DNA of 64,000 bases from Megamerina dolium (lineage: Eukaryota > Arthropoda > Insecta > Diptera > Megamerinidae): positions 103,703,917 through 103,767,916 of the forward strand of contig OY978525.1 of NCBI GenBank assembly GCA_963854835.1, read 5' to 3'. Made by a program: the position numbers and the translations under genes. Below, piece by piece: positions 36,446 to 48,652 of the stretch. Position 1 is the first letter of the stretch. The number at the start of each line of letters is the position of its first letter. The notes beneath the pieces were generated by a model that saw only the letters and a program-made list of their open reading frames with translations, did no database searches and was not told where the DNA came from.

Positions 36446-36532
<87 letters not shown>
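36371..36532. repeat. Long (TA)n microsatellite with G interruptions
   Basis: About 160 bp of AT dinucleotides interrupted at intervals by TATGTATA. The frames through it encoding IYIYIY are artefacts. Confidence 0.97.
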
Positions 36533-36534
<2 letters not shown>

Positions 36535-37039
36535 CTATCCATGTGGATGAAACTTTCCCCAAAAATCAAATAAACAATTGAATTTAAGCATGAGAAATTT
36601 TTAATGTTCATATTACTAAATTTTGATAATACAAAATTTTGCTGTATAAGACTTTGGTTTAACTTTTAATTGCCAACTTGCCATGATTTTGTGGATATAT
36701 AAAAACGTATTTACTTACATATTGTATATTTCATTCCTGAATACGGCCAACAAGTTCACATTGGATTTCGTAATAATCACGTTAATAATCACTCAAGAAA
36801 GCAGCCTATCGAAGAAATACAATCAACGTTTTTTTTCAAAAACTTATAGTGGAAGATTTTTAACGGCATTACTTCCTTTTCTGATTGTTGTCGGAAACTT
36901 TTCCATGAAACTTTATTACCATTGTACTATTTGATTTAAATCAGGAAACTCAGACATAGAAAATCAGCATAGAAACCATTCCCCTGGGTCAAATAGGACA
37001 ACCCTGATGGTATTTAAAAGTAACGAAAACTTGAATGTC
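36533..37039. other. AT-rich intergenic stretch
   Basis: No gene. The 83-codon frame at 36683 has no recognisable motif. Confidence 0.45.
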
Positions 37040-37850
37040 TCAGTATTGCAGGGCTGAAAGGCGTAAACTTAGGCCTATCCATGGAAGTGAAATATCTTGA
37101 CATTGACTTAGAAAAAGCAATTGCCATGTAAAATAATTGTAGAATTGAAGGCGAATCGAAACCAAGAAGTGTTTTGTTAATATCGACGTGCATATGCAGA
37201 ACTTGAGGTCGTTAATAAAGCCAATAATCATTGCGTTGTCGTAGTCATTGGTAATTAGTAGGAGCACCATGAGTACCACGCTCTAAATACTTTGTTGGAT
37301 TTGCCTCCTAGTGGATCTAGTGATGTAATAGAAACGAAATATTGATTGCATTCTCATAGGTATTGCTACGAATACAAGAATCCTGGACACAGAGTGATAT
37401 TCAAGGATAATTTTAAATGTAAATTCTCTTCTGGAAGAAAGTTCCTAACGATAGTCTAATTCAGTCATTCTCAAAATAACCAAGCGTTTGCTTGAAAGGC
37501 CGAATAGGAAAGTCGCTGTTTCTCTTCCATCATCGAATAGAGATGAATAATCTACTTTCGATTTATTGCGAAACATACTCCATTGAGACATCATTTGATA
37601 GCCATCATCACTAGTCTCTGGCAGGCTAAAATGATCACCAGACCAAGCTACTTATTAGGTAACACCACCATAAAGTGGATCTGCTTGAAGAGACAATTTA
37701 TCACCCTTGCTTAGAAGACGACGAAATGCCATACATATTTTGCACAGCCACTGTACATCATCAGCTCGCAGTAGAAGGAAAATATTCAGGATGGCCTTCT
37801 TCAATCCGTCTGACATCAAATTAACTTCAGCAAACTATTGTATGTGTCAA
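37040..37850 (+). mobile_element. Heavily decayed non-LTR retrotransposon (RT thumb to C-terminus)
   Basis: The plus-strand frame near 37050 reads AGLKGVNLGLSMEVKYLDIDLEKAI, matching the VKYLGxxLDxKL block after the palm in Jockey/R1-like elements. It is followed by KPRSVLL, the LKPKxxxWLYxxxVRPILTYG region in a broken state. Around 37690-37760 a frame reads ETIYHPCLEDDEMPYIFCTATVHH, comparable with the EEETPxHxLCxCPAL tail. Identification rests on short blocks, so confidence is moderate. Confidence 0.42.
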
Positions 37851-39500
37851 TAAAGTATTTAGCTTTTGGGTTAATCCCTTTCAAATGACAATAATATTAA
37901 TAATAATCATAATCATCTATTCAAGGAGAATCCCTCTTTCATTTGCCCTTTCAAAATGCTTCTACCTTTCTCATTCTTTCATGTCAGGTCTTTAGTAGAA
38001 TGGGCAGCACTTGTCTGAATGCTTAGGAAATTAATCGTTTACGATGATTATTTAGCTTACACACTTCTAACTATCTATCTAACTACTGAGATACCATGCA
38101 CACTTAATTGTTGTTAAAAGTAGGCATGTGTCAACCGCTGTTTCAAAGGTATGTATATCGCAATACATTTCGATTGGTAAAATGTCTAAAACCTTACAAT
38201 TGCTATTCTGATACGGGTATTAATGCGTATTTAATACCAGCACATTTGAATATAATCAAATTAAAAGCATTGCAAACTAAAGGCGTTATGATATTATGAA
38301 ATATTATTCTTAGTAAAAGTTGTTGCCACAAAGCGCACAAAGTAATCTTTCGCCATACCTATTATACTTACATACATACAAGTACAGTGCATACAATACA
38401 TATGCGTGAAGTTAAACAATAGTTGTCACGTTGACCCAATTTCTTTACAGTTAGACGATGAACGATGAAATTATTAGCAATGCAAATTTCATGACCATCA
38501 ACAACATCATCACCATCATCACCAACATCAAATAAACAGACAAATACGTAAATAACGATGGTACGATATTTAACAATATTGAATTGAATAAAATATTTTT
38601 ATGTATTTATTTATTGCTGTTAAATGAAATTAATGCAAAAGAGAAAAAAAAAAAAGAACAACGAACCATTATTTCACACTATTCATTCACAATTGATACG
38701 TGGAGTATGAGATAGACTGTTTTCTATTCAATTCGAATGGATTGAATAAAATTTGTATTGAATACCAATGCCAATAGATACTACTTATATGTATGATGAT
38801 TCTATTTTCACTTCACATTTATTTATGTTACGTCAATTGAATTGGTTTACATTTTATGCGGGTTGTACTCAAACGAGTATGCGTGTACATGCGTGCGTGT
38901 GTGTGTGTGTTTAAATTACAATTTCGATAGCGTGCATATAAGTTGTAAATTGATTGCATATGGGTCGAACTTATGGTGAAAATCAAATTAAATACTTACA
39001 TACATATCTTTGACTTTTAAAACTTATTCCTTTCTTTCAGCATGTTTTTCGTATTTTATTTATTTTTTTTTTTACTATTTCTAAATATCATACATACATA
39101 AGTTTGGTATACATTTGTTTTGATTATAGATTTTTTTTTTCATAAGAAAAATTAACATTTCACATATCCACAATAGCATAAATTTCCAATTTGTTGTTTA
39201 TTATTATTATTTTTACCAAACAAATAATATACACATAAATAAATACTCATAGCTACTAAAAATAATATTGGAATTGAGGAAATGAACAAATATGTGGATG
39301 AAAAAATGTGTTTCGAAAACAATTTGGACCGGAGGTAGCTATAATTTAATTTTTTATAATACATACATTATGATTCATGTGATTCATTTGTAGAGTATTT
39401 GATATGATAGTTACGGAATGGTCAGGTTGATATCCCTGTGATGATGTCTACCACGGTGGTTTTCGGTACGTATCCTTAATTAGGTTTAGAATATTCGAAT
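37851..39500. other. AT-rich intergenic stretch
   Basis: No supportable gene. It contains an ATCACCATCATCACC run near 38497-38530 and a GT run near 38895-38910. Confidence 0.5.
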
Positions 39501-39539
39501 ACAGACACATGCGGGTACCTGCACTATATCTGATGGTGG

Positions 39540-39720
39540 CATAAATTTACCCGTTGCAATTAGAAAACCGTTACCGTACTTATCGGGAAGAATTTCGAAT
39601 ATATTCCCAGCCAATTCGTCTGTTGTTTCATTTTCCACTATGTTGTGGTGCCCCAGCCGGCTCGGACATCTCGTTAAGAGATGTTCTTCAGTTACGGGCC
39701 ACAATTGCATTCAGTTAGAA
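39540..39720 (-). mobile_element. Probable RNase H fragment of a non-LTR retrotransposon
   Basis: The minus-strand frame contains CPSRLGHHNIVENETTDELAG, a fit to the RNase H motif WVPGHxxIxGNExADELAR with the His, Asn, Glu and Asp positions retained. The rest of the 74-codon frame does not continue the family. It is a short isolated fragment. Confidence 0.45.
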
Positions 39721-39867
39721 TGGTAATGATGTGGACTTTCTTCAATATGTAACTAAGTGTAAAATTAGTGCTAGATTGCAGGTAACTACTTATGGAAACT
39801 AAAATGGCATTGCATATTTCGCACATATGGACACTGTTTAAAAGAAATAACAAAATTGCGATCTCTA

Positions 39868-40662
39868 GTCTGGGTCTAGTAAAAAGAAATCCAATATTTT
39901 TTTTTATAAAATTGAAGGTTTTATTTAACATATTTAGAATGATCCCATTTAGGTCAAATATGCACAATTTTGTACGATAACATGTTGCCGTTTTGAAGGT
40001 AATTTCATAATGCCACTCTCATAGAAACCCTCGTCCCTTTTTGGCAAAAAACTGGGTCAGTCGATTTTCACAAGCTTCTCTTGAGGCGAATTTTTCACCA
40101 GCAAATTCATTCGCCATAGACAGGAACAGGTAGTAATCACTTGGTACCAGGTCCGGACTATAAGTTGGATGCATAAGAACCTTCCAACCAAGCTCCCGGC
40201 GCTTCTGGCGAGTCACTATCGATGTGTGTGGCCTGGCTTTGTCCTGATGGAACACAATTCCTCTCCTATTGGGCAAAGCTGGCCGCTTCTGGGCGATTGC
40301 TTACTTCAGACGGTCAAATTGTTGACAGTAAAGGTCCGAATTAAGAGTTTGGCCGTAGGGGAGCAGCTCATAGTAGATTATTCCCTGCCAATCCCACCAC
40401 CAAACACATAGCAAAACCTTCCTGACCGTCAATCCTGGCTTGGCAACCTTGGCCGGCTCACCGCGAATCGACCACGACCGTTTTCGCTTGACGTTGTCGT
40501 AAGTGACCCACTTTTCATCTCACCAGTAACCATCCGCTTCAGAAAAGGATCGATTTTGTTGCGATGCAGCAACGATTCGCAGATGGAAATTCGGTCCATG
40601 AGTTTTTTTTTGCGTTAACTCGTGTGGCACCCTTACATCGATTACTTTTTACTACGCCTGAT
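39868..40662 (-). mobile_element. Mariner (cecropia/HsMar1-like) deletion derivative
   Basis: The ends are inverted: GGGTCTAGTAAAAAGAAATC on the left, CAGGCGTAGTAAAAAGTAATC on the right read in reverse complement. On the minus strand the 5' terminal repeat is followed almost immediately by the GTGCCACACGAGTTAACG coding block, so the N-terminal HTH region is deleted. The transposase C-terminal half is legible: PNRRGIVFHQDKARPHTSIVTRQKRRELGWKVLMHPTYSPDLVPSDYYLF, ending RLTQFFAKKGRGF. HQDK replaces HQDN. It is the same family as 52700..53566, in opposite orientation. Confidence 0.82.
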
Positions 40663-41802
40663 ATTAATAAATAGCCCCACTGTGTTAACTTACTGGATAT
40701 CAGTCCGGACATTTTTGAAATACACTGTATTTGTATTTAATTTAAATGAATAAAATATGGGTTTCTTTTTTTGTATTTGTGATTATGTTCTTTATGCTCA
40801 CCAATTTTATTTTATTATTTATATTTTTTTTTTTTTTTGCATTAATTCTCAATGAATTTTTATGAATTATTCAATGCGTATAAGTGAGTTCTTTATTTAA
40901 TTTTATTTCTTGAGTGTTATTTTGTTAATATTATTCTTTGTATATACATTTTTGAGATTTCTGTTTTCTTCTTTTTTTTTGTTTTTTTTTTTTTCATTTA
41001 AGTATTTGTTTATTTTTTGTTTTGGCTGAGATTTAGGTCAAAATGAGAATTTCACCTAAATTCACACAGTTAGAAATTGTATTGAAATTCAAACTGTAAT
41101 TTATACAATATTTATTTACTATTCGCGTACATAGTTTCTTATGTTCAACTGTTTCTTTTATATATATATATAAGTTGTGTCGTATGTAAGTAGGTAAGTC
41201 GTAGCCAGAAATCAGTCCAGAGAGGGGAGATCTTTTAAATTGGAAAATTATAGACTGCACATGAATGTGTAAAATAATATTTTAATCATCGGCTTTTAGA
41301 AGTCAAGTATTAGCTATGAGATTTAAAATCAACATCCTAGGAGTTAAACAATGTATTGCTATTAATTGTCACTTTGCAAACTATTACTTGTGAAAAACGC
41401 CAGCTGTGTAGCCATGGAACTCCGCTTAGGCAGATTGTAATATAAAAAAAAATTGTATATAAACCCCCACTCCCTTAACTACAGCTCTGGTTGATACATA
41501 TGTTTGTTGGCATAAAAAGTAGATGTATGTAAATGTGTATGTATACATAAGCGTACCTAGTTGTTAACTGGGTTACATGAATACACGACTTGGCCAAATG
41601 CAAATGTTTGATGAAAATATACATGCTCACATAATGTCGGAAGTTGTTTTCAGTTACAGGAACAGTAATGGAATAAAAGAATAGAATATTCTCAATGAGT
41701 ATGATATCATTTTATTTTTGTTTTGGGATAATGTATAACAGGAATGAATAAACCCTCTATAAGGGAGAAAAATCTTTAATTTGAATAGGACTGAAAGGAA
41801 TA
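40663..41802. other. AT-rich intergenic stretch
   Basis: No gene. T runs near 40820-40840 and 40970-40995. Confidence 0.5.
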
Positions 41803-42566
41803 TCACCTTGATCAAAATGTTTCCGGAATAACCACCGTGTGGCGCTCCCATCGTTCCAATTTCTGTTCCGTTTTCTGTTTGTTGGTTAAGTTTTGTTTTG
41901 TTTTGTTAAGTTGGTACATCTGTTCTTTATATTCCCTCTAAATCTTAGCGTCATAGCTTGACATTTGTAAAAGTTACGTAGGCAAAAGTACATTTATCTC
42001 TGTGTGTGTTGGCGATTTTTTACAATTTTCAATCAATTTCATGTAAAAAAGAGACTGTGTTGACGTCGCAAAAGACATGATTTGTGAGGCTGAATCCGAT
42101 CCCACATTCATTACTGGAGACGAGACGTGGGTTTATGAGTACGATGGAAAGAGACAAGAATTGTGGGCAGAAAACTCGTGGATTTTTCACCATGATAACG
42201 CACCGTCGCACAGTGCCATCATTATTCGTAATTTTTTGACGAAAAATGCAACAAATACCATCCAACAGCCACCAAATTCGCCTGTTTTGGCTCCCTGTGA
42301 CTTCTTTCTGTTCAATCAAGTTTAAAAAACCATTACGGTGAACGCGTTACAGCAGCCGAGAGGAAATAATGGAAAAATCGCAGGAAGCACTGAGATAGAT
42401 GTACTCTTGGCTACGTAACTTTTGCAAATGTCACGCTATGACACCAAAATTTAGAGAGAATATCAACAACATATGTACCAACTTAATAAAAGCAAAAACA
42501 GAACTCAAACTGGAACGATGGGAGTGCCACACGGTGGTTATTCCGGGAACTTTTTGGTCAAGGTGG
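41803..42566 (+). mobile_element. Internally deleted mariner with unusually long inverted repeats
   Basis: The left arm, 41803-42000, and the right arm, 42392-42566, are inverted copies over about 175-198 bp. Examples: outer CACCTTGAYCAAAA, then GGAATAACCACCGTGTGGC, inner TGACATTTGTAAAAGTTACG. The left arm holds an extra GTTTTGTTTTG-rich insert. Both ends are flanked by TA (41801-41802 and 42567-42568). The 390-bp centre keeps an open frame (42077-42325) reading FITGDETWVYEYDGKRQELW then fused to ENSWIFHHDNAPSHSAIIIRNFL and SPVLAPCDFFLF. All three catalytic aspartate blocks of a DD34D mariner are present, but the region between the first two is deleted. Confidence 0.88.
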
Positions 42567-42785
42567 TATACTTATGTTACCATTTGTTTCTTAGAAAATT
42601 TACCTTGTCGAGATGTTGGTGGTTTGATATTTTTTGTGGGTAGTACTTTGAAGCTATTCCAAAATTCCAAATTCGAAAATTCCAAGAAAAATCCAACACA
42701 TACTCGTAAGAATATGACACCAGCCATTAAAGACTTCGAACAATTTCTGATGTTTGACTTTGTGTGAGAAGAAAACACAGATAAA

Positions 42786-42863
42786 ATTTGTAGTTGTTAT
42801 TGTTGTTGTTGTAGCAGCAAATATAAGGAAATGCTTTGTTTTGTTCCCGTACAAAGCATTTCC
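42786..42863. repeat. GTT-rich tract followed by a perfect 12-bp hairpin
   Basis: A (GTT)-rich run leads into GTAGCAGC, then GGAAATGCTTTG (42827-42838), a 13-nt loop and the exact reverse complement CAAAGCATTTCC (42852-42863). The arrangement of GTT repeats, GTAGCAGC and a stem-loop recalls a dispersed repeat seen in fly genomes; that link is from memory and unverified. Confidence 0.5.
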
Positions 42864-44925
42864 GTATTCTGATGAGGTGAACGGACCTTGATCGAGTCCA
42901 TTCTTGAGAAGAGAGAAAAACTTTGTTAACCAATGACAGTTGAAGAAACATACAACAAACAAACTGATTGTGTGAATGCAACACACTATCTCAAGAGCCT
43001 ACCCAACTTCTGAAAATTCAGCAAAGTCATTCTTCAGCTTAAAAATCTGAAGAAAACATTGTATATGCCATAATTTTCATTTTATAGCTCAAAAAGGTTA
43101 AGAAAACTCTTCGACAGCTGAAGACAAACTTAGAACTTAGTTCAGTTTGCTTGTATGTTATGTGCCAAAAACGAATTTTATTTATGCTAAACATGAGACA
43201 GTATTCTTGCCATCCCATTGTAACAAATTAAATATACCTTAATCGATAAATTCGAGAAGATCATATTATAAATTTAAATTTAATATAATACAGAACCATT
43301 GATTGAAAAGTAAACAATTAGTTTATTCAACAATTATTAAATATTTAGTATTTTAATTGTAAAATTAAATACTGTCTGTGTATAAATAATGTTGCTGGGG
43401 AAGGTACAAAAATAGTTCAAGTTTCTAATATTAAATCTGTATTATACTATTACAGAAGATTTTTCCTCATGGTCATCCTTTTCTCTACATTATTGCATGT
43501 CTATCAAAATCTCCTTTCGTTCACCACTACTAACAATAATTGTTTTCAAGTTGTTCAAACTTTTCAATCACATTTTAAGTTTTCTTTCTTGAACAATAAA
43601 ATTATGACGTTATACCAACACGTATGTACTTAGTACATAAATATTATTATTTTCATATAAATGTATATATATGTACGTAGTAAGTATATTAATATTTTCA
43701 TATAAATAACTCATTTTTCATATTGCATTCATATTTATACGTACAAACGTACATACATATTCATACTCATTCATAACCACATCCATTTCCGTTTCCTTTT
43801 GCTTTTGTTATTTGTGTATTTTGTTATTCTATCATACTATTGTGTGGTTTAAGCGTTTGTCGATTGTTGTGTAGCTTCATCTATAACCATGGTGGCGCCA
43901 AACTAAATTTCATTATTTTTCCTTATTTCCTTTTTCCATACATATACATGTCCTATACATACCTACTATCAAGTATGTATATGTATTTCTACAGGCGAGT
44001 TTGTTTGTTATACAAACACGTTTCACGCATAGTACATTTCACTTTCTTTTACATTTTTCATTTATTTGCTATTTCTTTGTCGTTCTTTTTGATGGATTAT
44101 GACATGCAAATTGTTTTCGGGTAATATTACCCGCTTTTTAAGGGGTGTTTCTGTATATATACGATTTCAGATTTCAGATTTGATTATGGAAGTGATTTTT
44201 ATGCAAACACAAAAAAAAAATAGAAAAAGAAATTAAATTAAATAACATTATTATATATAGCTGTAATAATCGACACCATGTTGTACATAAATAGGTACTA
44301 CCCGTTGCATATGATTACATAACATAAGGGCGATTATTATTATACTTTTAATTTAATTGCACAGCTGAAAGATATTTTGTATATATATTCAAATATTAAA
44401 ATATAAATAAAAGCTATTTCAGTAATAGTATACATTATTCAAAAAAATAGTGCACTAAGATTTTCGTAAATGTTATGGAACCTTGGAACATTAAAACAAT
44501 ACAATGACCAATCTGTAATTTGTATCAACGTTACCTGAAAATGATAAAAAATCGAATTTCGTAAAATAAATTATAGGAAGTCCAACACACCAACCACATA
44601 AATTCACGTACGTACATTATTAACTCTTCAAAGACAATTTTGATTTTGACGAATTTCTGTTAAGTTTTGTACATTGCTGTGTTCAAAGGTCTATAATAAA
44701 ATTTAATGAGCAATCTTTTTTTAGGTATATTTTTAACCGTTATCGCAATGCTTTCTGAGTGTTTTTACGATTTAAAAAAAAAAAGGATTTAAATGAATTA
44801 TATATGGGGTAGGTAGAGGGTTAATATGTTTCACAAAAATCTTCCCCATAATTTTCTCCATAAGATTGCGAAACACATCCCATACATCAGAAGTAAGGAT
44901 CGCATGGTTTCATATTCTAATCGTT
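42864..44925. other. AT-rich intergenic stretch
   Basis: No supportable gene. Chance frames up to 94 codons occur (43840, rich in Tyr/Phe/Leu), without motifs. Confidence 0.5.
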
Positions 44926-44929
44926 GTGG

Positions 44930-45110
44930 GAATAGCCAAAACGGGGGAATCTTAAAACAAAAAGACTTGATATTTTCCAGCTCGGATAAGAATGTTGTTG
45001 GAGTTTTTGAGAAAATAGTACAATGTAAGATCTTTCACCCTATTTGGGCATAACAGATGTACCAACTGTATGCCGATATTTGCATATTTAAACGACGTGT
45101 TTCTTTCAAA
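44930..45110 (+). mobile_element. Short non-LTR reverse transcriptase tail fragment
   Basis: The frame gives SSSDKNVVGVFEKIVQCKIFHPI and, after a stop, MYQLYADICIFKRRV. This aligns with STSDDRMLGVFGRRVLRKIFGPI...LYELYADIDIVKHIK of the copy at 1467. It is a third member of that retrotransposon 3' family. Confidence 0.5.
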
Positions 45111-47061
45111 ACACTTTAAATTCATGAATGGCTTTCTTTTGAGCCACCAAACTTCATAGTTTCGCTAGTAAACACATCAAACAAAAGGTTTTCTATGCAG
45201 TGTAAAGCATCTTAATATTATACGTATATATCAGTCTATAAGTCAAAACTTTTTTTCATGCTACAATAATTTAGTAATTTAATCGAATCCAACAAAGCAT
45301 ATTACACCATTTCATTGATCATTCTTTATTTTTAACATCTTAACTTTAAATCATTATTGTTGTATAATAAATCACAGCACTTACTGTTTCATACCTCCAT
45401 ATTGTACGTGTACATACAATCGCTATAAATCTATATATATTTTCATATAAATGGGTTTGTACTTAAACATATAGTATTTACAAGAAGAAATTTTGCAAAA
45501 ACAAAAAAAAAACAAAAATCAATATCATTTTCCTCATTAAATTCCAAACAAACTAAAATCCTATCGGCGTTTTTAAAAGAGAATTTTCGTTGGTAATTCC
45601 AAACAACAGCAAATTTAATCATCGGTAAATACAGTACGCGAGCAAAAAAATGTCTTTGCCCAAGTTAGTCCTCTTTTTTCATGCATTACTTTTCATTAAC
45701 TATGCTGCTTATAGTGCTTAGTAGACTCTAATATTAAATATTTTTTTGATAGTCTTTCTTTAGATTGTGTCAATGAAATTACGAGATTTCTAGCCTTGAC
45801 GTCCACACTACCATATTGCCTCTCTAGCTCTATCATCCTCAGAAAACGAGTTTTTAGATGAAATTCCATACAGCATATTCTATATTATGCTGATGTATTG
45901 AAAATGTCTGGTATGCAATTTTAAGTTGTTTCAGTAGACTTCAAAGATGCACCATCTGCCGTTAGATACAACTATCTATTAGAGGGAAACAAAATTGAGA
46001 CACGTTCTTGTTGAAAATACTGTTCACTTATATATACTATCATTTATTATAATAACACCTTCATTCTTCTCGCAAACGAAGAGTCGCGTTTGACCTAAAT
46101 TTGTACTATTCCTGATGTATGTCTAGCTGCTCTTGCTGTTAGTGTTCTATGTAGTAGATGCTCTTGCAGCACATGTAACAAGCAAGTGAACAAGAGAATG
46201 AACAAATGTATTAGCAATTCTATATTCAAGCATACTATATATATTGTACATATACCAATGAACGTCAAACGTACACTTTTCATCATATGTCCATTAATTA
46301 TTTTGTTAGCTTACAAACTGGTTAACAAGATTTGTTACATGAAACACTGCACTATGCATGCTAACAATACCCCACCACCATCGCCAGTATCACTTGAATC
46401 ACTATGCACTTTATTAGAGAGAAAGAGTTGTTATTGTTGTGTTTAAATAACAAAAACAATCTTGTAAAACAAGTAAATTAAATTGGAAATGGAGAAAATA
46501 GAAAATAGATTGAATGGAAAGAAACTAAAAGTAAAAGTTTCAAAACAATGGCAAGAACTATTATGACTAGTTATAGTAATACATTCATCCACTTACCTAT
46601 ACATATGTAAGTATACATTCACACAATAATTTCTGTTCATATCAAAGTCCAAACAACAAATGGTTGTGAGAATATGAAATCGTAGATATTTTCCAATTGT
46701 TTCGATTTAGCCTTCGTAAACTTATTCTTCGCTGGTGCTAGTGTGTACGCTAAAAGTCTTCAAAGACTGATGCATATATAATTATTCTTCTGGCTGGGTA
46801 GGTACATACACACATAAATATAACAAGTACAATTTATGTATTCTTATTTGTATGTTAACTTCATAATTCAGTAAACAGAATTCACACGAGTTAGTAATTA
46901 AATAGAAGTTTATCGTATTAATTACAAAGATGTTATTTCTTGCTATGAAGTAATCTTTCCATTATAAGCACGTACTTAAAGCAAGTTTAATTCTCATATA
47001 TCATTCATTTGATATTGTAATAAAAAATATTTCAAAATTGTCAAACATTTGTTAGTCTATA
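45111..47061. other. AT-rich intergenic stretch upstream of the phosphatase gene
   Basis: No gene is certain. It holds the candidate signal-peptide exon at 45650, listed separately. Other frames, for example 46186-46446, lack motifs. Confidence 0.45.
45650..45710 (+). other. Candidate alternative signal-peptide exon
   Basis: The ATG at 45650, preceded by ACAGTACGCGAGCAAAAAAA, opens a frame MSLPKLVLFFHALLFINYAAYSA, a convincing signal-peptide profile (short n-region, hydrophobic core, small residues), then a stop at 45719. A weak donor, GTGCTT, at 45714 would leave an exon in the same phase (one extra base) as exon 1 of the phosphatase gene, about 3.5 kb downstream. It could be an alternative first exon, a first exon of a lost paralogue, or chance. 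Confidence 0.2.
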
Positions 47062-48652
47062 ATCTGGGGCCTATTCTATAAAAGTGACATTTTACGTCAG
47101 TGACAATTCGACAGTTTGGTAGGTGTTTTGTTTCATCAAAACAAAAATGTTGACCGTTAAAATGGCAAGTGCTATGTATTTTATGTATTGAGGCCGATGT
47201 CGAAAGCTAGTTGCAGTTAAAATAACCCGAATCACCCAAAATTAATGCATTTGGAAAAGGCCGCCATCCTTAATTGTTGTACCAATATTCATTAAAATGT
47301 TTTTAAAAATATTTCGCATACCTTCAACATGACATTGATGGTGTAGAGGACTATATCGCAATACACGATAATCGTGGAGACTTCCCGGCCGCAGTGCATA
47401 AGCATAGAAAAAATACAGTTGCGGTCCAACAACAATCATCGCATTTTTGGAATGCTTTATGGATGATCTACATACGCAGCTTCATTTACATGTGGAGCAT
47501 CTATTGGAATCGGCGTTCTGTCAACCACGCCAGCAACTTACGGTAATCCAGCCAAGTGAAAAAAGTCTTCAGCTATTTTCTCTATATTTTGAACTTTATC
47601 CGCAATTTTGTTAACGCAACGGCAAACGGTTGATTTTGATAAACCAATCATATCATCTACTCCGTGGTATTGTGCTCCATTACCAACAAGATGCAATGCA
47701 ATTAATAACTGATTATGTGGTGAAAGTGATTAATTGCGTATTGTTGGATATTGCAAGTTTGCCGCTATAGTTCGGAGAATAAACTTTTCTGCTTCGGGAT
47801 AAATACAGAATTTTTATTTGAAGGTTATATCACGAAAATCGAAAACGAATGTTATTCGTTGTCGAAAAGTTCGTAGACGTCTTGGAACAACCAACTCAGG
47901 AATTTTTTCTTCTTCATTTTCATTTTCACTTAAAAATTATTGCATTTGCAATTTTTCAGTTTTTAGAAAAATTCAAATTATTGAAAAGTAATGAAGTGTG
48001 CACCGTTGTGTGCCGTAGCTCAGTGGTTAGAGTGTTGGGCTTCTGATCTGATAGGTCGTGGGTTCAATCTCCGGCTGAAGCATAACAAATTTAAAATCGA
48101 AAAAGTTTATCCTTCGAACGGTACCCACCTGCCAGCAAGCAATTGACAATTCTTCCGGCAGTAGCAATTTGCCATGGAAAAGCTTCTAAAAGAACTTTGT
48201 GACAAAGATCAGAAAAAGTGATGTCGCAGGAGTTCTGTCATTCGGAACCGGCTAAAATAAGTAGGTCCCTTCTAATACTGTCCAAAATTTAACACACACA
48301 ACAGAGAGAAGCTTTCCCAAAGAGCCCTTCGGGGATTATAAGTACTACATATTTATTTTATTTTTTAATGAATTCTGCGCAATTACCATGTAAACAAATT
48401 TACAAAATTCTCTTGTCAAAACTTTCCGACGGAGTCATTTAGTTTTGCCGCTACTATCGCGACAATTTTGAAGAGTGATAATTGCCAACACCATTGCCAG
48501 ACAATTGTTGACAATATTCCAATAATCCTCACTGTCGCTTTCCAACAATTATCACAGTTGGCTAGTTGTCGCCTAAAATTATGGCTCTAAAATTGTCCGG
48601 AAAAATCGAAAATCGCGCCTGTCACATTTATGAATTACTTCCCTGTTATATA
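47062..48652 (-). mobile_element. Dead PIF/Harbinger element (HARBI-like transposase)
   Basis: On the minus strand from about 47840 to 47240 the readable blocks are VVPRRLRTFRQR, SPHNQLLIALHLVGNGAQYHGVDDMIGLSKSTVCRCVNKIADKV, FFHLAGLP, VAGVVDRTPIPIDAPHVNEAAYVD, and after a frameshift HSKNAMIVVGPQLYFFYAYALRPGSLHDYRVLR. These match Harbinger transposases, including the catalytic aspartates of GxxDGTxIPI and PGSxHDSRVL. There are stops at several places. Possible ends are GGGCCTATTCTATAAAAGTGACA (47067) and, inverted, TGTCACATTTATGAATTACTTCCC (to about 48650). The target duplication is not clear and the borders are approximate. SINE copy G is inserted within it. Confidence 0.7.
48010..48365 (+). 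mobile_element. tRNA-derived SINE, copy G
   Basis: The head is GTGCCGTAGCTCAGTGGTTAGAG, with the B-box region GTGGGTTCAATCTCC. The internal hairpin reads CTGCCAG/CCGGCAG instead of CTGTCGG/CCGACAG: one base pair has changed on both sides (T-A to C-G), while another pair is broken. The 3' hairpin has a TTCG loop. Flanking TAATGAAGTGTGC and TAATGAATTCTGC are probable target duplications. It lies inside a Harbinger remnant. Confidence 0.9.

Noticed and set aside
36371..36532. Long ORFs of IYIYIY repeats on both strands
   Set aside because: They are translations of a (TA)n microsatellite; the same applies at 54097-54294 and 62077-62314.
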